IMG/VR virus record: IMGVR_UViG_3300005841_000083
Location: 1-23,199 of that record
Origin: a virus
Reading direction: 5' to 3' (one strand)
DNA length: 23,199 nt
Positions 1 to 8,607 of the stretch are shown here, piece after piece. The notes under the pieces are model-generated. The model saw only the letters and a program-made list of their open reading frames with translations. It searched no databases and was not told where the DNA came from. The position numbers and the translations under genes are program-made. Position 1 is the stretch's first letter. Each line of letters begins with the position of its first letter.

Positions 1-2007
1 CCCATCGTTGATAAACCGATAGGCGCGACCAGCCACCAGGGTGGAGTTGGCACCTACGGTAGTGCCTCCTGATCCATTGAAGCGAAACGCTCCGCCGCTG
101 TTACCGAATGTCAGCGTTGTATTCGCGTCTGCCGCAACGAGAACGATCTCCATCCCGGGCTCACCGCCCGACAGGGAAGTAACTGTTGTAGCGCCGGACT
201 GCGATATGGCCTTCGATCCGTAGTAGCCTCCCATCGTGCTATTTATCAAGATAGACGGAGTCGCTCCAGTCAGATTGGATCCGTCGTACAGGCCGGTGAG
301 TCCACGACTGGTACAGGTGGGACGCCCGCCTGCTTGCAGCACCCCGAATTGCCATTCAACCTGGGGTCCTGCGGCAAGTACCTGTGTGCCGTTGTAGAAC
401 ACCCAGGGCACACCCAGAGACTGGAGGTTACGATGAGGCCGGATCAGCACACCCGCGCTATTGGTGTTGATGATGTTCCAGCACGCGGTGGGAGTTCCCG
501 CGAGTGTGAAGTGACACCCGCGCGCCTCGAATCCTGAGATATTTCGAATCTGGACCGCATTGGGAATAGATGTTGTGCCAGAGGGGCTGGCAAACATTCC
601 GTCTATGACCATCGCCAGCACGAGCGCTGAACCTGAAAGATTAGAGCCGACGTCGATGTACGGATTCCCGTTACCAGGGTTTTCCAGTTCCAGGCCCGAC
701 AGGAGTATGTTCGCACAGGCTAGCGAGCTTTCGGTCCTGCTCCCCACCTTGATCGGAGTGCCGCACGACTCGATGCTGACTCCGCTGCCCACAAAGTTGG
801 TACAGCGATCAATCAGCAGGCCGCCAACGGTCGTCACCCCGCCCGATATTCTCGATCCACGCCACTGAGCTGTGGTGCAGGTGTCGAACTCCACTGATGC
901 GTGAGTAGATGAACCGCAACCTGTTACGAGCGTGTTTTCGAATACCGGCACCAGGCAGTTGAGGAAATAAGCCCCACAGCCATTCGTCCCGCTACCGCGT
1001 ATCCAGCAGTTCTGGATGCGCGGCTCGTTGACGCTATTGATATAAAAGGCGTTACCGGCAGTCCCGGTAAGCTGGATCACCATGTCGCGGAAAGTGCCCG
1101 CGTAGTTATACGTCGAGCCCTGAGTGCCGCCCGTCGTAGCCCCGGTCCCTAGCATCACAAATCCAAAACTAGACCCGGTGCCGAAAATAACGGTAACGTT
1201 GCTCCATCCAGGACCTTGTGCGCAAACGACCGGTGCGCCGATGGATGAGGCGACAGGAACGGTGATGTCTGCGTTGCACAGGAATGTATACCCTGCAGGG
1301 AAGACTACAGTTCCACCCGAGAGCCCACCGTTTGTTTGAGCAGCCACGTTGAAGGCTGCCTGAATGGCCACGTGATCGTCTGCAACGGAATTTCCGATCG
1401 CTCCATACCGGCGCACATCCAGAGGCGCATACGCATAGTTGCTCGGCGTGACACCCGCAGAGGTCTCCGCGTTGGTCCTCGGATACAGGAACGCACCGAT
1501 CGTAGCCTGCGAAAGAGAGCCCGATGGAACGGACTGCGCGACACTCAGATTTCCGTTACTGTCGAACGTGATGTACGTATTCGCCCGAGTTGCCGCCACC
1601 GGCAGTGTGAGGTTGGGTGATACATCTCCATCGGGAGCGGTTATCGTTCGTCCGAGCAGGTCATTCAGACGCAACGCTGCCTGCACCGCTCGATCATTCA
1701 CCTGGTTGAGCGTATCCGATGGGAAGGCCGTGCCGTCCACCAGGTTGACGAGCTGTGTGAGCGGAACGTCGAGAATGAACTGAACCGCAACGTTGGAGGC
1801 AGGTGGACTGCTGAAGATCACTGTCCCGGTCTGGGGATTCCCGTTCGCATCCTCGCCACCGGTGATGGTGTAGCCGGAAGCTTGCACTGTATTCCCGAGC
1901 ATCACCGTGATATCGGTGCTCAGGTAGAAGGGGAACGGAATAGTGAAATGGGTGCTACTACCATCTCCAGTATAGCTTGCCCTCGTTTGTATGTTCGAGA
2001 CCGTCAT
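1..2007 (-). CDS. Tailspike / tail fibre protein, 3' end cut by window edge
   Basis: An open frame of 669 codons without a stop runs from an ATG at 2007 to the left edge, so the C-terminus is missing. The ATG shares ATGA with the stop of the preceding gene and follows a GGAG about seven bases upstream. Residues 1 to about 115 resemble the virion-anchoring N-terminus of T7-like tail fibres (ASYTGDGSSTHFTIPFPF, then QLVNLVDGTAFPSDTLNQ). A neck follows (IGAFLYPRTNAET, about 165-180). At 195-218 comes PLDVRRYGAIGNSVADD plus an AIQAA helix, the usual opening of a pectate-lyase-like right-handed beta helix in phage tailspikes. The remainder is Gly/Ser/Thr/Asn-rich as expected for a beta helix. Its likely role is binding, and perhaps depolymerising, a host surface polysaccharide. 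Enzyme activity and specificity cannot be read here. Being last in the tail block fits the role. Confidence 0.88.
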   Translation of the reverse strand, partial: MTVSNIQTRASYTGDGSSTHFTIPFPFYLSTDITVMLGNTVQASGYTITGGEDANGNPQTGTVIFSSPPASNVAVQFILDVPLTQLVNLVDGTAFPSDTLNQVNDRAVQAALRLNDLLGRTITAPDGDVSPNLTLPVAATRANTYITFDSNGNLSVAQSVPSGSLSQATIGAFLYPRTNAETSAGVTPSNYAYAPLDVRRYGAIGNSVADDHVAIQAAFNVAAQTNGGLSGGTVVFPAGYTFLCNADITVPVASSIGAPVVCAQGPGWSNVTVIFGTGSSFGFVMLGTGATTGGTQGSTYNYAGTFRDMVIQLTGTAGNAFYINSVNEPRIQNCWIRGSGTNGCGAYFLNCLVPVFENTLVTGCGSSTHASVEFDTCTTAQWRGSRISGGVTTVGGLLIDRCTNFVGSGVSIESCGTPIKVGSRTESSLACANILLSGLELENPGNGNPYIDVGSNLSGSALVLAMVIDGMFASPSGTTSIPNAVQIRNISGFEARGCHFTLAGTPTACWNIINTNSAGVLIRPHRNLQSLGVPWVFYNGTQVLAAGPQVEWQFGVLQAGGRPTCTSRGLTGLYDGSNLTGATPSILINSTMGGYYGSKAISQSGATTVTSLSGGEPGMEIVLVAADANTTLTFGNSGGAFRFNGSGGTTVGANSTLVAGRAYRFINDG

Positions 2008-5000
2008 TGCACTGCTCCGAATTTCAGGGCGCGCTTGGCGTCGGCTTTGTCCGCGACTTCTTGTTGAATCTCCGGAAATTCCTCGAGAACCTGCTTCTTG
2101 GCGAGGTCCCTGTATTGGGAAATGAGATCGCGGATCATCACTTCTTTCCCGCCTTCAGGACCGTCCGTCTTCAGGTTGTAGACAGCCGAAAGCGGGTGAT
2201 CGCCAGAGACGATAGAGTTCAGCAAGTCCTTCAGACCTAGGTTCCACGCGGGGTGTTTCAACTCGTTACCCGCGAGCTCAAGCAATCGTGAATAAGCTGC
2301 CGGATGCTTCGCCATGTCGATCGGAACGGTCGTGCCTTCTTGAGTGAAGGTCTGCCGGCGATCGGGCATCGTGATATTGAAACCCTGCTTCAGGATCTCA
2401 TCATCAATCGGCTCATGCTTCTCATCAGCGATCTTGACGGGCGATAGGAAGCTTGTGAGGGGGTCGTGCCCGGAAGGCATGGGCTCTCCCCATAGGTTTC
2501 GGCGAGGCGGGAGAGTTTGAGATAACCCGGGGATCTTCGACTTGAACTCATCGAGCATCGAATAGACTTCGCGCTGGTACGGATCAGACGCTCGATCCAC
2601 AGCGGACACAAAGGCGGGAACGGCGGACCCGGCAGTTGAGAGCAAAGCGCCCTCGCCCGCTCCGCCAATCCGCGCATCATGTAGCGCGGCAAATAGGTTG
2701 GCGAATCCTTGGAAATAGGACGAGTCCACCAAAGTTCGTCCGATCGCCAGTGACGTGCCGACGACCAGCTTCTCCGTGTCGGCATCATCGTGGAGCTCAG
2801 CCTGGCCCATACCGCCTGTGATGGCCTCTGTCACATCAGCAGCCAATAGAAAGAGTTTGCCGATAGGATGTACACCATTAATGTTGTACCAACGGTTTCC
2901 AGCCTTGACGGAGTCGCGCATGGCGCCTTCCCGCTCCTGCGCCTGCTCGAGCCCTTTCTGCGGAGGACCTCCGCCCTTGAGCGTGCCGTTCATAGTCATG
3001 TCGGCAGCGGCCATGGTGATCATGGAACCCATCGTCATCTGCGCTAGCGCGAGATCCCGTGAGGCGCCGCCGGCTGCGACTTTCGCGCGGAACTCTGACA
3101 TCAGAGGTGCAAGCGGGCTGCGCTCGAAGGTATAGGACATGATCCGAGAAGGGATCTTGATGAACGGCGCAACGATGTTGAGCGCAGGAATGTTCTTGCG
3201 TCCTTCAAGCATCCAACTGGTGAGCTTGCCGATCGTGTCGTTGCCTGGCTCATCGAGGAAGGCCTGATACTTGGCGGAAGACTTCGCGGCCTCATCCAAC
3301 GCCCTCGGAGGATTAGCCAGCAGGTCGGCGACCCGGGCATTCACACCCCCAGCATCGAGCTCGCCTGCGTTCACTTCCTGGAGTGCCATGCGTAGTGCCT
3401 GAGCGTTCTTCTCGGCCGAATAGGCAGCGGTGAGCGCCATGTCGTGCTGAGTCGCGATACCGCGGCGACCGAGCGAGAGAGCTGTACCGATGAAGTCAGC
3501 CGTCCGGCCTAGCGGACCATCCGGTTTGAGGTTGAAAGCCTCAACAGAGATATTCGATGGGTAGGCCTCGTGCGGTTCGCCGATTCCCTCTCCCGTGGTT
3601 CCAGTGCGGAAAGCCTTGCCGGCGAAGGCCAGGGAGTCCTTAAAGCCCCCCACCCAGCCAGACCACATGGCCGCAGCTTCTCCCGGCTCGACGCCATTCT
3701 GCGTGCCCATGAGGCTGGAGATCTTCGATGCCCAGGCGCGCTCGCCGATGCGCCAGATACCCGTGCTCACGTTGGACGCGAGGATCTTGGCCTGTGTGAC
3801 CGGCGAGGATAGTAAGGCATCTCGGAAAGCCTGGATCATGCCGTCCCGCGTTCGTTCCCATGCGGTCTTGCCGACGAACTGCTCCAGCTCGTGCGGCATG
3901 TTGCTCTCTGATAGAGCAGACACCCGTGTCGCCATATCGCGCACGGCATCCATGCCGCCGGACATGTTGATCATGCGATCCGTGATGTCCTGTAAGCGTG
4001 AGGCGCTCGAGCCGACCGGGATACGCCAGGAGGCGAGTGCGCGGGCGGTCTCGGTGCGAGCCCCCATCACTTCGTTCTGAATGGCGTAGTGCGTGGCCAT
4101 CATCTTGCGGAAGGAGAAGAGATTCTCTTCCGTGGGGGCTTGTACTGCGATCTGGGCGAGCTGCTTCAGCTTATCCGCCGAGGAGGCCCAGAGCTCGCGC
4201 GCCGCGACGGATTGCTCTGCATTTAGCGGCTCTCCGGTCCTGCGGTTCTGCAATAGCTCCCAGGCGTTCTCCATCTGGGCGTTGAGCTTGATGTCCTCGA
4301 ATGTCTGGGTGCCGCGCCGCGCCGCATCGACTTTCCCCTTGAAGCGGTCGGCGAGCGTCTGCATGACGTTCTCAACATCCTCAGGAGCGTCGATCTTTGC
4401 GAAGTTGATGTAATTGCGCGCAGGCTCGCGGGCCGCCCCTTCCGCAGTGGATTCCACGGGAGGCTGAGGCTTCTCACCCGCTAGCAACTCCTCGGGAGTG
4501 ACCGGACGCGTCACGTCCTCGGCGTGCTGGCCGCGTAGATAGTTGCCCAGCGGATTTCGACCTGGCGCAGGAGGCTCAGGCGTCGGGGGACCGGAGAAGG
4601 GCTGGTCGCTGACCAGCGGCGCTTCCGGATCGGTATCGCCCAACTGGCGGAAAGCGTTCTCCGGTATACCCGGCTCAGTCGCCACTTCCGGAGCGGCGAC
4701 GGCTGATTTAGCGCTTCCGACATTCGCGAGAAGACGAACTCCCTTCATCAGCCCATCAGTCAGGGCCCCGAGTCCGAGTCCCTCAAGCGCATTCTTAAAG
4801 CGCCCCTCGGCCTCGCTATCGCCGGGTTTGGACTGTAGGTACTGCGTGACAGGATTGGAGAGTTCCGGGAATTTCTCAATCAGGTTGGATAGCCGGTTCT
4901 GATGCGGATCGAATGCCGCGAAATTGGCGGCCGCACCCTGAAGGGCGGAATAAGCATAGCTTCCCGCGCCTTCGATACTCGCCGGTAGTCCTACCGCAGC

Positions 5001-5606
5001 TCCCGCCTTACGGGTTAGCGCAAGACCTGTGAGGAATTGGGCCACTCCCTTGAACAGTCCTCCCGTGACGGTCTTGGGATCCTCCATCGGAGCGCCCGTG
5101 ACCACATTGGTGGGATCAAGCTTGGTCCGATCGACAAAGCCCCGGACGCTATCTGCGATAGTGGAGACGGTTCCCTTCCCTCCTGTGATCTGACCCGATA
5201 GTCCGGCGCCTGCTTCGGCATCGGTCATCAGGTGTAGTCCCTTGCCTCCTCCCCACGCGATCCCTCGGAAGCCAGTTGCATCGCCGATCTTTTTGTCGGC
5301 CCACTTGCTGAAGTCGTCTATCGCGTCATAAGTGTTGACGATGGCATCACGGATGCCGGTATAGCCAGCACGAGGAGTTTCCGTGGCTCCCTTTACGATA
5401 TCGGCTCCAACACGATAGGGCACCCCATGTTTGGATGGAGCGGGTATTGCTGGCACACCAGCGGGCGCTTGTGGCGTTCCACGTGGAACTTCCTGCGCGC
5501 CTCCTCCCATCTCCTTGAGCAACGCATCGCCTGCCGCGCTATCCGGCGCCTGCGCGCGATAGGTTAGGTAGTTGCTACCCGCGTCATTTTGTAGCGGCTG
5601 CGTCAT
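2004..5606 (-). CDS. Large internal virion protein, T7 gp16-like (DNA ejection)
   Basis: A 1200-residue protein starting at ATG 5606, which shares ATGA with the stop of the gp15-like gene. Its size, position after the gp14- and gp15-like genes and before the tailspike, and composition (long Ala/Leu-rich helical stretches with Gly-rich, weakly hydrophobic patches near residues 180-210 and 860-880) fit the largest ejectosome protein of short-tailed phages, which crosses the cell envelope during DNA entry. A segment near residues 865-925, Met/Ala-rich followed by GGGPPQKG and [14 protein letters not shown], resembles a segment I recall in other podoviral proteins of this class. T7 gp16 carries an N-terminal lytic transglycosylase; here the N-terminus is a Pro/Ala-rich low-complexity stretch and I see no such catalytic domain, so peptidoglycan cleavage must come from elsewhere if it is needed. 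The family role is known; assignment here rests on context and composition. Confidence 0.8.
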   Translation of the reverse strand: MTQPLQNDAGSNYLTYRAQAPDSAAGDALLKEMGGGAQEVPRGTPQAPAGVPAIPAPSKHGVPYRVGADIVKGATETPRAGYTGIRDAIVNTYDAIDDFSKWADKKIGDATGFRGIAWGGGKGLHLMTDAEAGAGLSGQITGGKGTVSTIADSVRGFVDRTKLDPTNVVTGAPMEDPKTVTGGLFKGVAQFLTGLALTRKAGAAVGLPASIEGAGSYAYSALQGAAANFAAFDPHQNRLSNLIEKFPELSNPVTQYLQSKPGDSEAEGRFKNALEGLGLGALTDGLMKGVRLLANVGSAKSAVAAPEVATEPGIPENAFRQLGDTDPEAPLVSDQPFSGPPTPEPPAPGRNPLGNYLRGQHAEDVTRPVTPEELLAGEKPQPPVESTAEGAAREPARNYINFAKIDAPEDVENVMQTLADRFKGKVDAARRGTQTFEDIKLNAQMENAWELLQNRRTGEPLNAEQSVAARELWASSADKLKQLAQIAVQAPTEENLFSFRKMMATHYAIQNEVMGARTETARALASWRIPVGSSASRLQDITDRMINMSGGMDAVRDMATRVSALSESNMPHELEQFVGKTAWERTRDGMIQAFRDALLSSPVTQAKILASNVSTGIWRIGERAWASKISSLMGTQNGVEPGEAAAMWSGWVGGFKDSLAFAGKAFRTGTTGEGIGEPHEAYPSNISVEAFNLKPDGPLGRTADFIGTALSLGRRGIATQHDMALTAAYSAEKNAQALRMALQEVNAGELDAGGVNARVADLLANPPRALDEAAKSSAKYQAFLDEPGNDTIGKLTSWMLEGRKNIPALNIVAPFIKIPSRIMSYTFERSPLAPLMSEFRAKVAAGGASRDLALAQMTMGSMITMAAADMTMNGTLKGGGPPQKGLEQAQEREGAMRDSVKAGNRWYNINGVHPIGKLFLLAADVTEAITGGMGQAELHDDADTEKLVVGTSLAIGRTLVDSSYFQGFANLFAALHDARIGGAGEGALLSTAGSAVPAFVSAVDRASDPYQREVYSMLDEFKSKIPGLSQTLPPRRNLWGEPMPSGHDPLTSFLSPVKIADEKHEPIDDEILKQGFNITMPDRRQTFTQEGTTVPIDMAKHPAAYSRLLELAGNELKHPAWNLGLKDLLNSIVSGDHPLSAVYNLKTDGPEGGKEVMIRDLISQYRDLAKKQVLEEFPEIQQEVADKADAKRALKFGAVQ

Positions 5607-7390
5607 TTGTTATCCGCTGCTGCTTTCCTAGCAGCCGCTTTCTGTTGTTGTGCGGTGACGGCAGCTTCCCATTTCTGGACTAGCGTAGCCTGCGCGTTGA
5701 ATTCGTCTCGCGATATACGTCCATCGTTGAGGGCCTTAACTAGATCCTGCTTTGCGCCCTGGATGTCAGGAGCGGCACGCGATCCTTTTCCGAGGCCAAA
5801 TTGCGGGACGGGAAGCGTTAGTAGGTTCTTGTCAGATGCAACAAGCTGATAGCGCTTGACGATCTCGATTGCCTCTTGCTGCACCTCCTTGTCTGTCGCC
5901 TTGCCGCCGTTCTTCTTGAACCAGTCCTGAAAGTCGTTGTGCATGTTGGCGAGCGTCTGAGTCTTCGCGGGATCAGGCTCCAACTCACTCACCTTGCCTG
6001 CGGTATCGATGTACCCGATCCCGCGCTTATAGGCGTTCGGAAATTCCGTGGCCGTCTTGTCCGTCAGGCGCGTGAAGTCTTCCTTGGAAAGCTGCCCGCC
6101 GGTGAATGCGGTCATGATGTCCTGCTGCGTGTCCTCACCGCGTACCGTGCGGACCAGGAGGTCGGAATACGTGCGCGGGTCGCTCTGCGTCTCCTTGCCC
6201 GAGGAGGACTCCAGCAGATACTTCATCGCCGCGGGCTCCAGCGTCTTGGAGTGGCTCAGTACCCAGCCGGCGGTGAGCGTCCCTTGTTGGCTCATCGCGA
6301 TGCCTTGCTTCAGGAGGCTGTCGGAGGCGTCTTGCTGCTCCTGCTTGGACAACGAGTGAACGCGTTCGGCATCGGCGACTCTCTGATGTAGGGTCTGGTC
6401 GGCATGAGTGATCAGTGCCTGTCGCTGCTCGGCGGTGAGGTTCTGGTAGTAACCCGACATGTACTCGTCGGCCTGCTGCTCATGCAGCGCTTTGGCAAAG
6501 GCGGTGGCATGCTCCGGCGTGTCGAATACACCGAAGTGCTTCCCTGTCTTCCGGTATTCCTCTATGGACTCCTTGTCACTCATGATCCGGCCGTCATTGC
6601 TGACCGTCGGAATTAACGTCTCGCCCTTGTCGGTACCAATGGAGATCGTGCGGACCGTACTAATCGATCCATCAGGGTTGTGGACGATCGGCCTAGAATG
6701 GAGGTCGATGTTCCCCTCTTCCATTAACCCCTGTTTGGGTAGCGCACCTTGCAACTTCAGCATCGCGGCATATGGATCGCGGTTGATGTCTCCCATCACA
6801 GCAAAGTGAGCGAGCGTCTGCTTCGTGTACTGGACGAGCTTTTCCTTAGCCGCCGGCTCTATCTGCATGGCGGAGATGGCTGCCAGGCGTTCGGATAAAC
6901 GCTGAGGGTAGAGCGAAGGATTGTCCGTGAGCTCTACCGAGGTCATGTCGGCGGACTGCCTAGCCACATCCTCATTGTGGGATTGCAAGGCCCCCGACTC
7001 GAAAGTGATCGACTGCTTCGCCAGTTGGGTACCGAACTCGGTCAGCCGATTCTGCAGGTACTGGCCGGCGATCTTATTGGGAGCGCCCTTGACCGCATCC
7101 TTCACGTACTTGTCATAGTCCCCCATGAGCTGGGGTGTGAAGTTTGGAGCGCCGGGCTGCGCATTCAGGGTGCGATCGTGGAACTGCTGCGTCCAGTCAG
7201 CCTGAGCTTTCGAGAGAGCCTGTAGGGTGTAGTTGGCTGCTTCGCTCTGCGCTAAGCGCTGTGCGCCCTCGCCGAGAGCTTCAAGACCTGGTCCTGCGGA
7301 CGCTCCTGTGCGCGTCGGGATGACCCGCCGAAGCCCCTCCTCCACGGGGACCTGTGACTCATAATCCCCGATGGCAACCGGGTGGGGCAC
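5603..7390 (-). CDS. Internal virion protein, T7 gp15-like, with inserted domain
   Basis: A 595-residue, mostly helical, Gln/Ala-rich protein. It begins with GTG at 7390, directly after the TAA stop of the upstream gene, with a GGGG run a few bases before; it ends in an ATGA overlap with the gp16-like gene. Order and composition match the gp15-like ejection protein, which forms a tunnel with the gp16-like protein across the periplasm in T7-type phages. Residues about 224-311 differ: they form a compact module opening [19 protein letters not shown] and containing [15 protein letters not shown] and [20 protein letters not shown] recognise this module as a recurring insert in phage virion proteins, here placed between helical segments (...[11 protein letters not shown] and [14 protein letters not shown]...). 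No catalytic motif is evident. The C-terminus is Lys/Ala-rich. Confidence 0.8.
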   Translation of the reverse strand: MPHPVAIGDYESQVPVEEGLRRVIPTRTGASAGPGLEALGEGAQRLAQSEAANYTLQALSKAQADWTQQFHDRTLNAQPGAPNFTPQLMGDYDKYVKDAVKGAPNKIAGQYLQNRLTEFGTQLAKQSITFESGALQSHNEDVARQSADMTSVELTDNPSLYPQRLSERLAAISAMQIEPAAKEKLVQYTKQTLAHFAVMGDINRDPYAAMLKLQGALPKQGLMEEGNIDLHSRPIVHNPDGSISTVRTISIGTDKGETLIPTVSNDGRIMSDKESIEEYRKTGKHFGVFDTPEHATAFAKALHEQQADEYMSGYYQNLTAEQRQALITHADQTLHQRVADAERVHSLSKQEQQDASDSLLKQGIAMSQQGTLTAGWVLSHSKTLEPAAMKYLLESSSGKETQSDPRTYSDLLVRTVRGEDTQQDIMTAFTGGQLSKEDFTRLTDKTATEFPNAYKRGIGYIDTAGKVSELEPDPAKTQTLANMHNDFQDWFKKNGGKATDKEVQQEAIEIVKRYQLVASDKNLLTLPVPQFGLGKGSRAAPDIQGAKQDLVKALNDGRISRDEFNAQATLVQKWEAAVTAQQQKAAARKAAADNK

Positions 7391-7729
7391 TTACGACCCC
7401 AGAACGGACTTCGTCGCGGTAGCCGGGGCTGGTGCGGCACCGCCGGCGAAGATGTTCGCGAACACCCCCCGACGACGACGCAGAAGATCCTGCTGTTGTA
7501 GGGCTGCGTTGGCCGCGGTGTCCTGCGTGGGAGCGGTCGGCGGAGCAATCGGGCCCTCGCCATAATAGTTGCGGTTGTTGCCGGGTCTACCTAGCACAGC
7601 ATTCTGAGTGCCAACATCCGCTTTGGAGATAATCTTGGCCAGAGGGTCGATCTTACCGATCGGTCCTCCAATGATGCCTCGATCCCATCGGCGCCCCGCG
7701 TTTGAGATGCTATTGACGATCCCGCTCAT
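7391..7729 (-). CDS. Small putative virion protein of unknown function
   Basis: A 112-residue protein, ATG at 7729 with no clear Shine-Dalgarno sequence. It sits between the gp14-like and gp15-like genes, and its TAA stop directly abuts the GTG of the gp15-like gene. The N-terminus (MSGIVNSISNAGRRWDRG) is basic. The middle is Pro/Gln/Ala-rich, followed by an RRRR cluster and an Ala/Pro-rich tail, so much of it is probably disordered. I do not recognise a family. Location inside the ejection-protein block suggests a minor virion or assembly component. A copy of the recurrent intergenic element lies just upstream, so it may be the first gene of a transcript segment carrying the gp15- and gp16-like genes. 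Confidence 0.7.
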   Translation of the reverse strand: MSGIVNSISNAGRRWDRGIIGGPIGKIDPLAKIISKADVGTQNAVLGRPGNNRNYYGEGPIAPPTAPTQDTAANAALQQQDLLRRRRGVFANIFAGGAAPAPATATKSVLGS

Positions 7730-7747
7730 GGTTTCAGCGTTGGTCAG

Positions 7748-7768
7748 TCAGGGTGCAGAAAGCAACTA
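7748..7768 (-). promoter_or_regulatory. Recurrent intergenic element, copy C
   Basis: The coding strand reads GTTGCTTTCTGCACCCTGA directly after the TAG stop of the gp14-like gene, in a 36-base gap. It matches the copy at 11169-11187 at 18 of 19 positions and shares a TAGTTG-xxTTCTGC core with the copies at 14006-14024 and 20400-20418. Its function is unknown: a phage-polymerase promoter, an RNA-processing site or a protein-binding site are all possible. No sigma-70 -10 box is conserved at a fixed distance. Confidence 0.5.
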
Positions 7769-8188
7769 CCCGAGGTAATTTCCTGCCTTGCCGCGTAGCA
7801 GTGCGCCCCCAGCTCGCAGGTAGTCCGAGGTCGCTTCGGACTGCCCTTCAGAGGCGATGTTGGCCGCCTGCAGGCCATAGCTCCATTTCTGCAATTGGGC
7901 CTTGTAGCGAATCGAGAGCGCATCCTCTGTCATGTTGCGGACGTTCTGCGTAATGGCCCGTCCGGTGGACCCGCCGAAACCCGCGCCAGCCTGGGCTGCG
8001 GCGGCAATCTGGGAACCCTGAATCATGGAGTTCTTTCGCCGTTGCTGGGCTTCGGCTTCGTATCCTTGAGCCGATGCCGTTTTCGCCTCATATCCCATGA
8101 TGGCGGCGTTGGAATCAGCGGCGTTCTGTTTGGCGGTTCCGGAGATGACGGAACCGGCCATCATGACGAGAGGGATGGCGGCGGCCAT
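7766..8188 (-). CDS. Internal virion protein, T7 gp14-like
   Basis: A 140-residue protein beginning with a short hydrophobic segment (MAAAIPLVMMAGSVISG) followed by a long Ala/Gln-rich helix with YEAKTASAQGYEAEAQQ and a Gly-Ala-rich turn (AGAGFGGSTGRAI). This is the usual make-up of the gp14-like ejection protein, thought to form the pore in the outer membrane. The start at 8188 is chosen because a GAGG lies six bases upstream. An in-frame ATG at 8164 would give a neat ATGA junction but has no ribosome binding site. The gene overlaps the preceding one by 28 bases. It lies between gp13-like and gp15-like genes, as in T7-type phages. Confidence 0.72.
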   Translation of the reverse strand: MAAAIPLVMMAGSVISGTAKQNAADSNAAIMGYEAKTASAQGYEAEAQQRRKNSMIQGSQIAAAAQAGAGFGGSTGRAITQNVRNMTEDALSIRYKAQLQKWSYGLQAANIASEGQSEATSDYLRAGGALLRGKAGNYLG

Positions 8189-8607
8189 GAAATCCTCGCA
8201 AAGCGGTAGTGGTCTTCACCGTTGAGGCCGTACGCCCTCATCCGGCCTTCATTCTCAAATCCCAGTAGCTCGAGCCAGCGGCAACCTTGGTTGAACGACA
8301 CCTCGGTGGTGGCGTCGATGCGTTTCAAGTTCGTTAGATCGAGCAGACGCCTAACACAGCGATCGAGTTTCACGAAGTGTGGCCCGGCATCCTTCGACAC
8401 GAACGCCCACAGCACGCCCATCCCAAATCCCTGGAAAGCGACCCCCGCGCAGGCGAGGATCTTTCCATCGTGTTCTGCCGAAGCGGCCGGCCCGACGGCC
8501 TGAAGACACTTCAGATATTCCACGCAGATGTGGGAAACCACGTAGCTCTGAGCCGGCTGGAGCTCCAGCCGTTCAATATGCTCGGGCTCAAAGGGGATCA
8601 CATTCAT
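8161..8607 (-). CDS. GNAT-fold protein, T7 gp13-like internal virion protein
   Basis: A 148-residue protein, ATG at 8607 sharing ATGA with the stop of the nozzle gene. The pattern resembles an N-acetyltransferase fold: N-terminal strand-helix, central AEHDGKILACAGVAFQGFGMG, and a C-terminal FNQGCRWLELLGFENEGRM, the segment where GNAT proteins typically have a LGFxxEG motif. T7 gp13 and its relatives are described as acetyltransferase-like but structural or assembly proteins. The classical R/Q-x-x-G-x-G/A acetyl-CoA loop is not obvious, so catalysis is doubtful. Position directly after tail tubular protein B and before the gp14-like gene supports a role in assembling the internal core. An authentic acetyltransferase modifying a virion or host protein remains possible. 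Confidence 0.68.
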   Translation of the reverse strand: MNVIPFEPEHIERLELQPAQSYVVSHICVEYLKCLQAVGPAASAEHDGKILACAGVAFQGFGMGVLWAFVSKDAGPHFVKLDRCVRRLLDLTNLKRIDATTEVSFNQGCRWLELLGFENEGRMRAYGLNGEDHYRFARISWPPPSLSS

